Of a stretch of 64,000 nt of DNA, positions 44,977 to 53,819 are shown piece by piece. A program made the position numbers and the translations under genes. Source of the DNA: Alkaliphilus flagellatus (GTDB lineage Bacteria; Bacillota; Clostridia; Peptostreptococcales; Natronincolaceae); the NCBI RefSeq assembly GCF_018919215.1, contig NZ_JAHLQK010000005.1, positions 186,001 through 250,000 of the forward strand. Direction: 5' to 3'. The notes beneath the pieces were generated by a model, which ran no database searches, was not told the origin of the DNA, and was given only the letters and a program-made list of their open reading frames with translations. Within the stretch, counting starts at the first letter, position 1; every line of letters begins with the position of its first letter.

Positions 44977-46173
44977 ATGATTTTATCAAAACGAATCACT
45001 GCAATGCAAGAATCTCCAATTAGAAAACTTGTACCATTTGCACAGGCTGCAAAAGCGCAAGGCAAAAAAGTATATCACTTAAATATTGGACAGCCTGACA
45101 TTGAAACTCCAAGTTCATTTATGGAAGCAGTAAAAAATTTCGATGAAAAAGTTTTATCTTATGCTCTATCCCAAGGTTCTCCAGAATTAATTGATGGAAT
45201 AAGACAATACTATGCAAAACATGGTATGAACTTTGAAAATGATGAAATCTTAATTACTAACGGAGGTTCAGAAGCAATTTTATTTGCAATTATAGCAATA
45301 GCAGATCCAGGAGACGAAATATTAGTGCCAGAACCTTTCTATACAAATTATAATGGATTTAGCTCAGCTGTAAATGTAAATGTATCTCCTATTACATGTA
45401 AAGCTGAAGATGGTTTCCACTTACCAAGCAAAAAAGCTATTGAAGAAGTTATTAATACAAAAACAAAAGCTATCTTATTATCTAATCCTGGTAATCCTAC
45501 AGGTGTAGTATATACAAAAGAAGAAATTCAAATGTTGGCTCAATTAGCAAAGGAATATAACTTATTCATTATAGCTGATGAGGTATACAGAGAGTTCGTA
45601 TATGATGGACTTGAATTTACAAGCTTTGGTGAAATTAAGGAGATTGAAGATAGAGTTATTATAGTAGATAGTATTTCTAAACGTTATAGTGCTTGTGGTG
45701 CTAGAATTGGTTCAATTGCAAGTAAAAACAAAGAATTAATGAAACAAATACTTAAATTATGTCAAGGAAGACTTTGTGTACCAACTCTCGAACAAGTAGG
45801 TGCTGTTGAGCTATACAAAACTTCAGATACATATTTTAATGCTGTTAATCAGGAATACGATAAGCGTAGAAAAATTGTATATGAAGCATTACAAACTATG
45901 CCTGGTGTATTATGTAAAAAGCCTACAGGAGCTTTCTATGTAGTAGCAAAACTACCTGTAGATGATGCTGAAAAATTTGTTGTTTGGCTATTAAGTGAAT
46001 TCGATGTTAATGGTGAAACTGTAATGATGGCTCCAGCAGAAGGTTTCTATGCTACCCCTGGACTAGGAAAAGATGAAGCTAGAATAGCTTATATATTAAA
46101 CGAAGATGATTTAACAAAAGCAATGGAAATCTTAAAAATTGCTCTTGAAAAATATCCAAATAAAACAATCTAA
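44977..46173 (+). CDS. Pyridoxal phosphate aminotransferase class I
   Basis: A 398-residue fold-type I aminotransferase. Segments seen are HLNIGQPDIETP, NGGSEAILFA, LSNPGNPTGVVY, ADEVYREFVYDG and the PLP-lysine segment DSISKRYSACGARIGS. The CGARIGS form is unlike the TGWR form of the enzyme at 22.9 kb, so the two are not recent duplicates. AGGAGGT precedes the ATG. It is monocistronic, ending in a long palindromic terminator. By family it transfers amino groups to 2-oxoglutarate; the donor is unknown. Confidence 0.93.
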   Translation: MILSKRITAMQESPIRKLVPFAQAAKAQGKKVYHLNIGQPDIETPSSFMEAVKNFDEKVLSYALSQGSPELIDGIRQYYAKHGMNFENDEILITNGGSEAILFAIIAIADPGDEILVPEPFYTNYNGFSSAVNVNVSPITCKAEDGFHLPSKKAIEEVINTKTKAILLSNPGNPTGVVYTKEEIQMLAQLAKEYNLFIIADEVYREFVYDGLEFTSFGEIKEIEDRVIIVDSISKRYSACGARIGSIASKNKELMKQILKLCQGRLCVPTLEQVGAVELYKTSDTYFNAVNQEYDKRRKIVYEALQTMPGVLCKKPTGAFYVVAKLPVDDAEKFVVWLLSEFDVNGETVMMAPAEGFYATPGLGKDEARIAYILNEDDLTKAMEILKIALEKYPNKTI

Positions 46174-46191
46174 TTAAACTGACATAATTCT

Positions 46192-46244
46192 TATATTATA
46201 AATATTAAAGCCCAGCTTAGCTGGGCTTTAATATTTATAATATA
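46192..46244. terminator. Bidirectional terminator: 26-bp perfect inverted repeat
   Basis: Perfect arms at 46192-46217 and 46219-46244 around one T, core AAAGCCCAGCT/AGCTGGGCTTT. It serves the convergent aminotransferase and MerR-like genes. Confidence 0.88.
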
Positions 46245-46263
46245 CAAACTAAAGTATTCGCAA

Positions 46264-46875
46264 TTATGTAGCACTTTTTATTTTTAATATTCTTTGAAAT
46301 ATGGATGTTTTTTGGTACTCTTGCCTTTTTAACTTATCCTTTAATTCTGCTATTTCATATGATTTTTCTTTTACTTTTAATTTTAACTTAGCATTTTCAC
46401 AAATTAATACGTCTTTATCTTTATTTTTCTCTTCATTATTTAATTGCTGTGTTAGTTCTTCAATTTTTTGTTTTAATTCATTTATCTCATTTTTATAGTT
46501 ATATTTTTCTAAAGTTGTCAATATTTCATTTTTAAACTGCACAGTAATATTATCAGTACTTTTTAATACATTTGTTAAATTACATGAATCATCTAATATA
46601 CTAACAGCTACATCATTACTAAAATCGATTTCATTTTCTATGTTTTCTTTGCTTTGTAATATCTCCTTTATTTGTTTATTACTAGATCCACCACTTTGTA
46701 GCTCTTTGATATATAATAACTGATCTATCTCCCTATTTGTAAAATATCTCCTATTATTATCTTCCCTAGGTATATTCAGATTAAATTCTTTTTCATAAAA
46801 ACGAATTACATGAGGTTTAAATCCTGTACGATCTGATACCTCACTTATTGAATAAGTGCTTTTATTATTAATCAT
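46264..46875 (-). CDS. MerR-type helix-turn-helix protein with coiled coil (RacA-like layout)
   Basis: A 203-residue protein with an N-terminal MerR-type winged helix (YSISEVSDRTGFKPHVIRFYEKEF, RRYFTNREIDQLLYI) and a long charged coiled coil (about 120-185, NEINELKQKIEELTQQL). The C-terminal end QKTSIFQRILKIKSAT is basic and amphipathic. There is no effector-binding domain. This order resembles RacA, the chromosome-anchoring protein of sporulating Bacillus, although plain transcription regulators with coiled coils also exist. GGAGGTGG precedes the ATG. Confidence 0.8.
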   Translation of the reverse strand: MINNKSTYSISEVSDRTGFKPHVIRFYEKEFNLNIPREDNNRRYFTNREIDQLLYIKELQSGGSSNKQIKEILQSKENIENEIDFSNDVAVSILDDSCNLTNVLKSTDNITVQFKNEILTTLEKYNYKNEINELKQKIEELTQQLNNEEKNKDKDVLICENAKLKLKVKEKSYEIAELKDKLKRQEYQKTSIFQRILKIKSAT

Positions 46876-46960
46876 TAGTTTCCACCTCCGATTAATATTT
46901 TCAATAAAAGAATAGCAATTTCCTTTTAATTTATATAAGAATCGTTAAACAAATTACATC

Positions 46961-46988
46961 AATATTATATAAAATTTTATATAATATT
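46961..46988. repeat. 28-bp perfect AT palindrome upstream of the MerR-like gene
   Basis: AATATTATATAAAA followed directly by its reverse complement, 86 bp upstream of the gene start. It could be an operator or simply a product of the high AT content. Confidence 0.45.
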
Positions 46989-47007
46989 GTAATTAAAGTC
47001 GAAATAT

Positions 47008-47047
47008 AAAAGAAATATACATAATTATAATAATGTATATTTCTTTT
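47008..47047 (-). terminator. Terminator of the M42 peptidase operon
   Basis: 15-bp perfect arms (47008-47022 and 47033-47047) with a 10-base loop, 10 bases beyond the stop of the last M42 gene. Confidence 0.78.
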
Positions 47048-47057
47048 GTATAATATA

Positions 47058-48053
47058 TTAAATTTCTTCTTCTAGTATTCTTAATGATAACTCAACCGCA
47101 TTTGATACATCGATTAATGATACCATTTCACAATCACTATGAATATATCTTGAAGGAATTGATAATACACCTGAAGGAACTCCGGCCCTAGTTAAATGAA
47201 TTGCTCCAGAGTCTGTACCACCAAATTCTAACACTTCTAATTGATATGGTATTGAATTTTTTTCAGCTTGTTCAATCATTAGATTCTTTACCTTAGGATG
47301 GCATAAAATAGAATTATCTTTAATTTTAACTGCAGGACCATCACCTAATTTAACAGCCATAGGCTTAGACTTTGGTGTATCACCAGTAGCTGTAACGTCA
47401 TAAGATATTGCAATATCTGGCTCTATAGCATAACCTGCCGTCTTAGCTCCTCTAGTTCCTACTTCCTCTTGCACCGTGAAAACAAAATAAATATCATTTT
47501 CAGAAGCTTTAAGTGACTTTAAGATTTCAATCATAATAAAACAGCCTATACGATCATCTAATGCTGGTGCAATAATATTTTTATCATCCATAATTACTTC
47601 ACTATAGTACACGCATATATCTCCTATAGAAATCTTTTCTTCCGCTTCTTCCTTTGATGAAGCCCCTATGTCTATAAACAGTTTATCTAAGGTTAAATCC
47701 TTCAAACTATCTATTTTTTCACATCCTACTACACCAATGGTACCATTTTCAAATATAACTCTTTGGGAAAAGGTAACTGCTGGAGATATTCCACCAACAT
47801 TAGTAAATCTAATAAATCCTTTATCGTCAATATATGTAACCATAAGTCCTATTTGGTCCATATGTCCAGCTAAAAGAACTTTTTTACCTTGTCCTTTTTT
47901 TCTTACAATAAGGTTCCCAAGAGGATCGGTATAAACTTCATCTGCATAATCTTTAACTTCTTCTTTAATTAATTCACAAACTCTAGTTTCATTTCCGGAT
48001 GGAGAATAAGTAGCTACTATTCTTTTTAATAAATCTAAATTCAAATTTCTCAT
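47058..48053 (-). CDS. M42 family aminopeptidase (third gene of three)
   Basis: A 331-residue dinuclear-metal aminopeptidase of the M42 (glutamyl aminopeptidase/tetrahedral TET) family. Metal ligands are visible in LAGHMDQIGLMV, ALDDRIGCF, TVQEEVGTRGA (catalytic Glu pair), SYDVT and the terminal RYIHSDCEM. It overlaps the gene before it by one base, so the three are co-transcribed and coupled. M42 enzymes trim peptides in the cytoplasm. Confidence 0.94.
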   Translation of the reverse strand: MRNLNLDLLKRIVATYSPSGNETRVCELIKEEVKDYADEVYTDPLGNLIVRKKGQGKKVLLAGHMDQIGLMVTYIDDKGFIRFTNVGGISPAVTFSQRVIFENGTIGVVGCEKIDSLKDLTLDKLFIDIGASSKEEAEEKISIGDICVYYSEVIMDDKNIIAPALDDRIGCFIMIEILKSLKASENDIYFVFTVQEEVGTRGAKTAGYAIEPDIAISYDVTATGDTPKSKPMAVKLGDGPAVKIKDNSILCHPKVKNLMIEQAEKNSIPYQLEVLEFGGTDSGAIHLTRAGVPSGVLSIPSRYIHSDCEMVSLIDVSNAVELSLRILEEEI

Positions 48054-49075
48054 TACAATAATCCCCTTTCGCTAATTCTATCAACGAATTTAAATAAAAG
48101 ATTTTTACAATTATAGTAATCATCTTTGCTTAATACAGACACAGGTGAGTGTATATACCTACAAGGAACTGCTAAGGATACACATGGTGTTCCTCCTTTT
48201 GCTGTATGAAATTTTCCTGCATCATTTCCACCAAATGATGACCTTCGGTATTGCCAAGGAATTTCGGATTCTGTAGCAGTTTTAACCAACATATCTACGA
48301 ACTTTCTATTGTATATTGAAGTTCTGTCCATCAATGATATGGCTGGACCTTTATCTAGCTCTGTCACTTGCAAGTGAGGGTCTATACTTGGTATATCAGA
48401 ACAAGTTGTACCTTCCAAAACAATTGCAAGATCAATATCAATTTGATTAGCTACTACTTCCGCACCCCTAAGCCCTACTTCCTCTTGTACTGAAAATACC
48501 CCTGTAATACTAAGCGGCGTTTCACTTTTTAATAATTCTATTAATATTGCACATCCTACTCTATTATCTAATGCTTTCGCTTTAATACGATTTCTACCAA
48601 ATTCAACATATTCACTATAGAAGGCAATATAATCTCCCATCTGTACTAACTTTTCTGTTTCAGCCTTAGTTTTACATCCGATATCTATATATAATTCATT
48701 TATAGATATTGCTTGCTTTCTTTCATCCGGTTTTTGCATATGAATTGCCTTGGCACCAATAACTCCATTAATTTTATTCTTACCAATAATAACTTGTTTG
48801 GATACTAATACTCTGGCATCCATACCTCCAATTGGTGCAAACTTAATCAAACCACTATCATCAATACCTTTGACTATAAAGCCTACCTCATCCATATGGG
48901 CTGCTACAGCAACATTAATATCCTCTCTTTTACCTTTCTTATAAGCAATTATATTACCCATTGTATCAATTTTAATATTATCAACATAGTTTTTGATTTC
49001 ATCAATTATAACCTCTCGAATTTCTTTTTCATTTCCAGAAACACCCAAAGCATCAGTTAATCTTTTTAATAACAT
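48053..49075 (-). CDS. M42 family aminopeptidase (second gene of three)
   Basis: A 340-residue M42 peptidase. Motifs are AAHMDEVGFIVKGID, KALDNRVGCAIL, SVQEEVGLRGA, FGGNDAGKFH and RYIHSPVSV. Here the third-ligand region reads VLEGTTCSDIP, unlike the DVG/DVT of its neighbours. It overlaps the genes on both sides by a few bases. The three paralogues differ clearly in sequence, so they probably form different or mixed TET complexes with different side-chain preference. Confidence 0.94.
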   Translation of the reverse strand: MLLKRLTDALGVSGNEKEIREVIIDEIKNYVDNIKIDTMGNIIAYKKGKREDINVAVAAHMDEVGFIVKGIDDSGLIKFAPIGGMDARVLVSKQVIIGKNKINGVIGAKAIHMQKPDERKQAISINELYIDIGCKTKAETEKLVQMGDYIAFYSEYVEFGRNRIKAKALDNRVGCAILIELLKSETPLSITGVFSVQEEVGLRGAEVVANQIDIDLAIVLEGTTCSDIPSIDPHLQVTELDKGPAISLMDRTSIYNRKFVDMLVKTATESEIPWQYRRSSFGGNDAGKFHTAKGGTPCVSLAVPCRYIHSPVSVLSKDDYYNCKNLLFKFVDRISERGLL

Positions 49076-50118
49076 AATAATTCCTCCATATCAATTTCAT
49101 TCAAACTTACAATAAAATTGGCAAGTAGTTTTCCTGTTTTTTTAATGTCAGATAAACTGAGAGTTTCTACAGATGTGTGCATATATCTTAATGGAATAGA
49201 TAATACTCCTGTAGCAATGCCTGATCGGCTTACTTGCATTGGCCAAGCATCTGTACCAGAGTGTCCTGGAGCTACTTCAATTTGATAATCAATATAATCT
49301 TGAATCGCAACCTGTTTTATTTTATCAAATATGTTTGGATGGATATTTGGACCGACAGTAATAGCAGGACCATTGCCCATTTCAATTGTTTCATATTGAC
49401 TTAGTTCAGGTGTTTTACCAAATCCAACATCAACAGCTATCCCTATATCAGGATTAATTGAGTAAGCTGATGTAGTTGCACCTCTTGTTCCGACTTCTTC
49501 TTGAACAGTAGCAACAAAGTAGATGTCAACCTCATGGTTACAATGCTGCAATTCTTTTAAACATACTAACAGTGAGGCAATACCAGCCCTATCATCCATT
49601 GCCTTGCCTGCTACCCAATCATTCTGTAGAGTTATCATACTCCTTTTAATTGTGATTACATCTCCAATCTTAACCCTAGATGTAAGTTCATTCTTTGTAA
49701 ATCCTGTATCAATCGCTAGGTCATCTATGCTTAAAGCTTTCTGTCTTTCTTCTTCATTTGTTATATGTGGAGGTTTAGCCCCTATTATCCCATAAGTCTT
49801 TTTCTTACCATGAATAATCACTTCTTGACATAGAAGTGTCCTTTGGTCTACTCCCCCAATATTAGTAAATTGTATGAATCCATTATCATCAATATTCTTT
49901 ACCATTAGACCTATCTCATCTACATGAGCAGCTAACATAATCTTTTTATTGTCAACTCCTCTGCCCTTTTTTAATCCAATAATGTTTCCTAAAGGGTCTT
50001 CTATAATTTCGTCACAATACTTTTGAAAGTGCTCTTTAACTATTTGAGCTGCCTCTTGTTCATATCCAGAAACTCCAGAAGCTTCTGATATTTGTTTTAA
50101 TATTTTTTCTAAATTCAT
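49066..50118 (-). CDS. M42 family aminopeptidase (first gene of three)
   Basis: A 350-residue M42 peptidase that heads the operon. Motifs are AAHVDEIGLMVKNID, KAMDDRAGIASL, TVQEEVGTRGATTSAY, AVDVGFG, GHSGTDAWPMQ and RYMHTSVET. The start is ATG 50116-50118 (MNLEKILKQI) after AAAGGAGG; an earlier in-frame ATG overlaps that site. It ends 10 bases inside the next gene. Confidence 0.94.
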   Translation of the reverse strand: MNLEKILKQISEASGVSGYEQEAAQIVKEHFQKYCDEIIEDPLGNIIGLKKGRGVDNKKIMLAAHVDEIGLMVKNIDDNGFIQFTNIGGVDQRTLLCQEVIIHGKKKTYGIIGAKPPHITNEEERQKALSIDDLAIDTGFTKNELTSRVKIGDVITIKRSMITLQNDWVAGKAMDDRAGIASLLVCLKELQHCNHEVDIYFVATVQEEVGTRGATTSAYSINPDIGIAVDVGFGKTPELSQYETIEMGNGPAITVGPNIHPNIFDKIKQVAIQDYIDYQIEVAPGHSGTDAWPMQVSRSGIATGVLSIPLRYMHTSVETLSLSDIKKTGKLLANFIVSLNEIDMEELLCY

Positions 50119-50173
50119 AAGTGTCCTCCTTTCCATTTTTAACCCACTATACTATTATACCACTTGTTAATTT

Positions 50174-50201
50174 AAAAATAATATAGATACATATTATTTT
50201 T
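50174..50201 (-). terminator. Probable terminator after cheR
   Basis: 11-bp AT stem (50174-50184 and 50191-50201) with loop AGATAC and T residues following on the - strand. Weak because the stem is AT only. Confidence 0.5.
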
Positions 50202-50228
50202 TGAAAATTCTATACTTAACTTCGAAAA

Positions 50229-51011
50229 TTATATATTTAGCTTAGCCTTTTTATAAAAAAATGTTTTCAATGGAGTTAAGTTGTACCTATTTGGTAAAAT
50301 TATTTGTTCAGTACTACCTACAAATAAAACTCCTTCATTACTTAGTGAGTCATGAAAATTTTTATACATATCATTTTTAGCTTCTTCAGTAAAATAAATC
50401 ATCACATTTCTACATAAAATTAAATCACATTGTTTTGGATATTCATCTTCAAGCAAATTGAATTGCTTAAAAGTTACTTGTTTTTTTATTTCTTCTTTTA
50501 TTTTATATTCCTCGTTATGTTTCTCAAAAAATGAATTTATAAACTCTTTAGGTAAGTTTTCTAAACTTTTAGCAGAATAAATGCCTTTGTTAGCTTTGCT
50601 AATTGCTCCTTCATCAATATCTGTAGCTAATACACTAATTTGACTAAGAGGAAAAAACTTAGAAAGTAACATTACTAATGAGTATGGTTCTTCTCCAGTA
50701 GAGCAAGCAGAACTCCAAATCTTTAACTTAGATTTATTTTTTAGTAAATGAGGTATTACTGTACTTTCTAATACTTCCCATTGTTGAGGATTACGATAAA
50801 ATTCTGATACATTTATAGTTAAGTAATTAATAAATTCATCTAACAATTTTAAATCTTTATTTATAGCATTAAAATAAGAATCATAAGAGGTAAAATTATT
50901 ACGTGTAATTAAAGACTCTATCCTGCGTTTCATTTGACGTTCCTTATAACTACTTAAGTTTATTCCTGTTTTTTTATAAACTTTATCTTTGAAAATTTCA
51001 TACCCTTCCAT
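50229..51011 (-). CDS. cheR: CheR-type protein-glutamate methyltransferase
   Basis: A 260-residue SAM-dependent methyltransferase of the CheR family, which methylates chemoreceptor glutamates. The N-terminal helical domain (YKERQMKRRIESLI) is followed by TINVSEFYRNPQQW, the SAM loop IWSSACSTGEEPYSL, TDIDEGAISKANKGIYS, NLLEDEYPKQCDLILCRNVMIYF and LFVGSTEQI. It is a single gene without other chemotaxis genes nearby, so an alternative role in another signalling system is possible. GGGGGAA precedes the ATG. Confidence 0.93.
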   Translation of the reverse strand: MEGYEIFKDKVYKKTGINLSSYKERQMKRRIESLITRNNFTSYDSYFNAINKDLKLLDEFINYLTINVSEFYRNPQQWEVLESTVIPHLLKNKSKLKIWSSACSTGEEPYSLVMLLSKFFPLSQISVLATDIDEGAISKANKGIYSAKSLENLPKEFINSFFEKHNEEYKIKEEIKKQVTFKQFNLLEDEYPKQCDLILCRNVMIYFTEEAKNDMYKNFHDSLSNEGVLFVGSTEQIILPNRYNLTPLKTFFYKKAKLNI

Positions 51012-51076
51012 AAAATTTCCCCCTTAAATTTAAATAAAAAATAGTACCTTATTATAAAAGTTATTTACTCAAGTAT

Positions 51077-51119
51077 ATCATAAAAAATAAAGAGTCAAAG
51101 ACTCTTTATTTTTTATGAT
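51077..51119 (-). terminator. Terminator overlapping the 3' end of the S1 gene
   Basis: Perfect 20-bp arms (51077-51096 and 51100-51119) with loop AAA, core AAAGAGTC/GACTCTTT. The stem includes the stop and last codons of the S1-domain gene, which ends at 51106. Confidence 0.82.
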
Positions 51120-52254
51120 CATTTTCTAAAATTTCTCCAATTGTTGTTGTATTGTTAGCATCAATATATTCGATTTCTTCTGTTTCATTTTCTTCATCAA
51201 CTGCTGTAATACTTAGGCTAATACGTTTTTCATCTGGTTTAATATCTAATACTTTCACATTGATTTTTTGGCCAATATGAAGTTCTTCTGATGGCTTTGA
51301 AATATGTTTTTCACTAATTTGCGAAATATGAACTAATCCATCTAATCCCAATTCTAATTCAACAAAGGCACCAAAATCTACTAGTCTAACAACTTTTCCC
51401 TCAACTACACTTCCTATAGGGTATTTTTCTAATGCAGCTTCCCATGGTTGTTGCTGTGTTTGTTTTAATCCCAAAGCCACTTTTCCCTTTTCTTTTTCAA
51501 AATCTAACACTTCTACCTCTATAATATCTCCAACCTTTACTACCTCTGTTGGATGCTTTATTCTACCCCAAGATAACTCTGAAATATGGATAAGACCGTC
51601 AACTCCACCAATATCTACAAATGCACCAAAATCAGTAATACGTTTAACTTCTCCTTTAATGCGTGTACCTTTCTCTAGATTAGAGAATAATTCTAGTTTT
51701 TTGTTTTTGTTTTCTTCTTCTAGTACAAGTTTTCTTGATAAAACTACTTTGTTTTTCCTACGATCGATTTCAATTACTTTAGTATTAAAATTTTTACCTT
51801 CAAAGGACTTTAGATCATCTACATAACGATCAGATAACTGACTTGCTGGTATAAAGCATCGAATACCACGAGCTACAGCTACCACTCCACCTCTTACTGC
51901 CTCAATTATCTTTGTTTCAACTAAGGACTGAGCATCTTTTATTTTTTCTAAATCATCCCATCCTTTTACCATATCTACTCTTTTTTTAGATAATAGAACA
52001 TTACCTTCTCCATCGTCTAGACTTAATACATAAACCTTAATTTCATCTCCTTCTTTTGCTACTTCAATAGGATTTATCGTTGTATCATTTGATATCTCAT
52101 TCTTTGGTATAATTCCATCTGATTTATATCCTACATTTACTATAATTTCATTATGAGTAACATTAATTACTTTACCTGTAACAATTTCTCCTCTTCGTAG
52201 TCTTACCATCGTTTTTTCTATTTCTTCCATTAAATTTTGCATATCGTTAGTCAT
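51106..52254 (-). CDS. S1 RNA-binding domain protein (RpsA-like)
   Basis: A 382-residue protein with four S1 domains: about 17-87 (GEIVTGKVINVTHNE), 103-170 (IPASQLSDRYVDDL), 190-258 (GTRIKGEVKRITDFGAFVDIGG) and 275-345 (GSVVEGKVVRLVDFGAFVE). It corresponds to the short RpsA-like proteins of Firmicutes (YpfD type), probably binding mRNA at or near the ribosome. It follows ispH by 24 bases; in several Clostridium genomes the two are fused into one protein. AGGAGG precedes the ATG. Confidence 0.93.
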   Translation of the reverse strand: MTNDMQNLMEEIEKTMVRLRRGEIVTGKVINVTHNEIIVNVGYKSDGIIPKNEISNDTTINPIEVAKEGDEIKVYVLSLDDGEGNVLLSKKRVDMVKGWDDLEKIKDAQSLVETKIIEAVRGGVVAVARGIRCFIPASQLSDRYVDDLKSFEGKNFNTKVIEIDRRKNKVVLSRKLVLEEENKNKKLELFSNLEKGTRIKGEVKRITDFGAFVDIGGVDGLIHISELSWGRIKHPTEVVKVGDIIEVEVLDFEKEKGKVALGLKQTQQQPWEAALEKYPIGSVVEGKVVRLVDFGAFVELELGLDGLVHISQISEKHISKPSEELHIGQKINVKVLDIKPDEKRISLSITAVDEENETEEIEYIDANNTTTIGEILENDHKK

Positions 52255-52278
52255 ATTAAGACCTCCTAAAATAAGTTA

Positions 52279-53124
52279 TTATAAACTATTAATTTTCTCT
52301 ATTACTTCATCAATAATCCATTTAGGAGTGGATGCACCTGCTGTAACACCTACAGTTTCATATCCTCCTAGTAAATTAATTGGTAATTCACTTGCTGTTT
52401 CAATATGAAAAGTTGTATTTGGTTTTTCTTCCTTACAAATTTCTACAAGTTTTTGGGTGTTAGAACTATGGTATCCACCTACTACTATCATTACATCCAC
52501 TTCTTTAGCTAGATCTCTAGCAGATTCTTGTCTATCTCTAGTAGCAGAACAAATGGTATTAAACTTTACAACATCAATAGCCTTCTTTTCTAGTATATCA
52601 GTAAGTTTAAGGTACAGAGACGTAGACATAGTTGTTTGAACAACTATACACATCTTATCTAAAAAAGGAATTTTTTCAATGTCATCTTCTGTTTTTACAA
52701 CATAAGCTTCATTATTACACCATCCATTAATTCCTACTACCTCTGGATGATCAGGATTCCCTATAATAACAATATTATATCCCTTTTCCTTATATTCTTT
52801 GACGATATTTTGAATTTTTCTAACAAAGGGACAAGTTGCATCAACTAGGTTTATTTTTTTTTCATAAGCTATATCATATATATTTTTAGAAACCCCATGA
52901 GAACGAATAATTACAGTACCATCTGAGACTTCATTCAGATGGCCAATTACCTTTATTCCATCATTTTCTAATTTATTTACAGCTTGTTGGTTATGAATAA
53001 GAGGTCCTAGTGTATAAATATCTCTTTTAATATTACTATTATTATTCACCTCATCGAAAGCAGTATGTATAGCTTTTTCTACACCAAAGCAAAAGCCAGA
53101 ATGATTTGCCACAATTACTTTCAT
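52279..53124 (-). CDS. ispH: 4-hydroxy-3-methylbut-2-enyl diphosphate reductase IspH
   Basis: IspH performs the last step of the MEP isoprenoid pathway with a [4Fe-4S] cluster. The cluster cysteines lie in [23 protein letters not shown] and [22 protein letters not shown] is the substrate-binding segment. I chose ATG 53122-53124 ([10 protein letters not shown]) after AGGAGGAT; an ORF 14 codons longer is unsupported. That gives 281 residues. It is a separate gene here, not fused to the S1 protein. Confidence 0.97.
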   Translation of the reverse strand: MKVIVANHSGFCFGVEKAIHTAFDEVNNNSNIKRDIYTLGPLIHNQQAVNKLENDGIKVIGHLNEVSDGTVIIRSHGVSKNIYDIAYEKKINLVDATCPFVRKIQNIVKEYKEKGYNIVIIGNPDHPEVVGINGWCNNEAYVVKTEDDIEKIPFLDKMCIVVQTTMSTSLYLKLTDILEKKAIDVVKFNTICSATRDRQESARDLAKEVDVMIVVGGYHSSNTQKLVEICKEEKPNTTFHIETASELPINLLGGYETVGVTAGASTPKWIIDEVIEKINSL

Positions 53125-53233
53125 TATTATCCTCCTGTGGATTTTATAATGTAAAATTAAATACATAACTTTATAAAATTTCTACATAATATATGAAAAT
53201 CCTTCTTTAATAATCAGTATTTCCACATTTTTT

Positions 53234-53815
53234 TTAATTCATTAATTTTTTTATATGCTCTAACACACTTTGACTTAATTGTTGGTATTCTTCAATAGAA
53301 ATTTTTTGATCATAATAATCTGAAAAATCTATTGGCTTATCAATTATTATCTTTATTTTACTAAAAGGTTTATAATTTCCTATAATAGCAACAGGAATAA
53401 TAGAACTTTGTGACTTAATTGCTATCATAGCAAGACCAGGCTTAGCCTCCAGCATTTCACCAGTTTTACTTCTAGTGCCCTCTGGAAATATTCCAAATAC
53501 CTCTTCATTCTTTAAAATTTTTAATGCAGTTTTGATGGCACTAATATCAGCACCACCTCTCTTCACGGGAAACACTCCTAATTTATTTAAAATTAAAGCA
53601 AAAATCTTATTTGAAAACAGTTCTTCCTTTGCCATATAATTAATCTTTCTTGGTAAACAAGTTCCAATAAAAACTGGATCTAATAAATTAAAGTGATTTG
53701 AACAAACGATAGATTTGCCTTCCATGGGTATATTTTCTTTACCTTGAATTTCAACTCTATAAATTAATGAGAGTATGAATCTAATCGAATTTTTTACTAC
53801 TTTGTAAAACATCAC
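53234..53815 (-). CDS. plsC: 1-acyl-sn-glycerol-3-phosphate acyltransferase
   Basis: PlsC makes phosphatidic acid at the membrane. In 193 residues the acyltransferase motifs are SNHFNLLDPVF (H-x4-D), the KEELFSN segment, FPEGTRSKTG and VPVAIIG. A hydrophobic N-terminal segment (SIRFILSLIYRV) may associate with the membrane. The start is GTG 53815, or the ATG directly after it, behind GGGGGGAA within the end of cmk. The cmk-plsC-ispH-S1 order is widespread in Clostridia. Confidence 0.95.
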   Translation of the reverse strand: MMFYKVVKNSIRFILSLIYRVEIQGKENIPMEGKSIVCSNHFNLLDPVFIGTCLPRKINYMAKEELFSNKIFALILNKLGVFPVKRGGADISAIKTALKILKNEEVFGIFPEGTRSKTGEMLEAKPGLAMIAIKSQSSIIPVAIIGNYKPFSKIKIIIDKPIDFSDYYDQKISIEEYQQLSQSVLEHIKKLMN

Positions 53816-53819
53816 TTCA

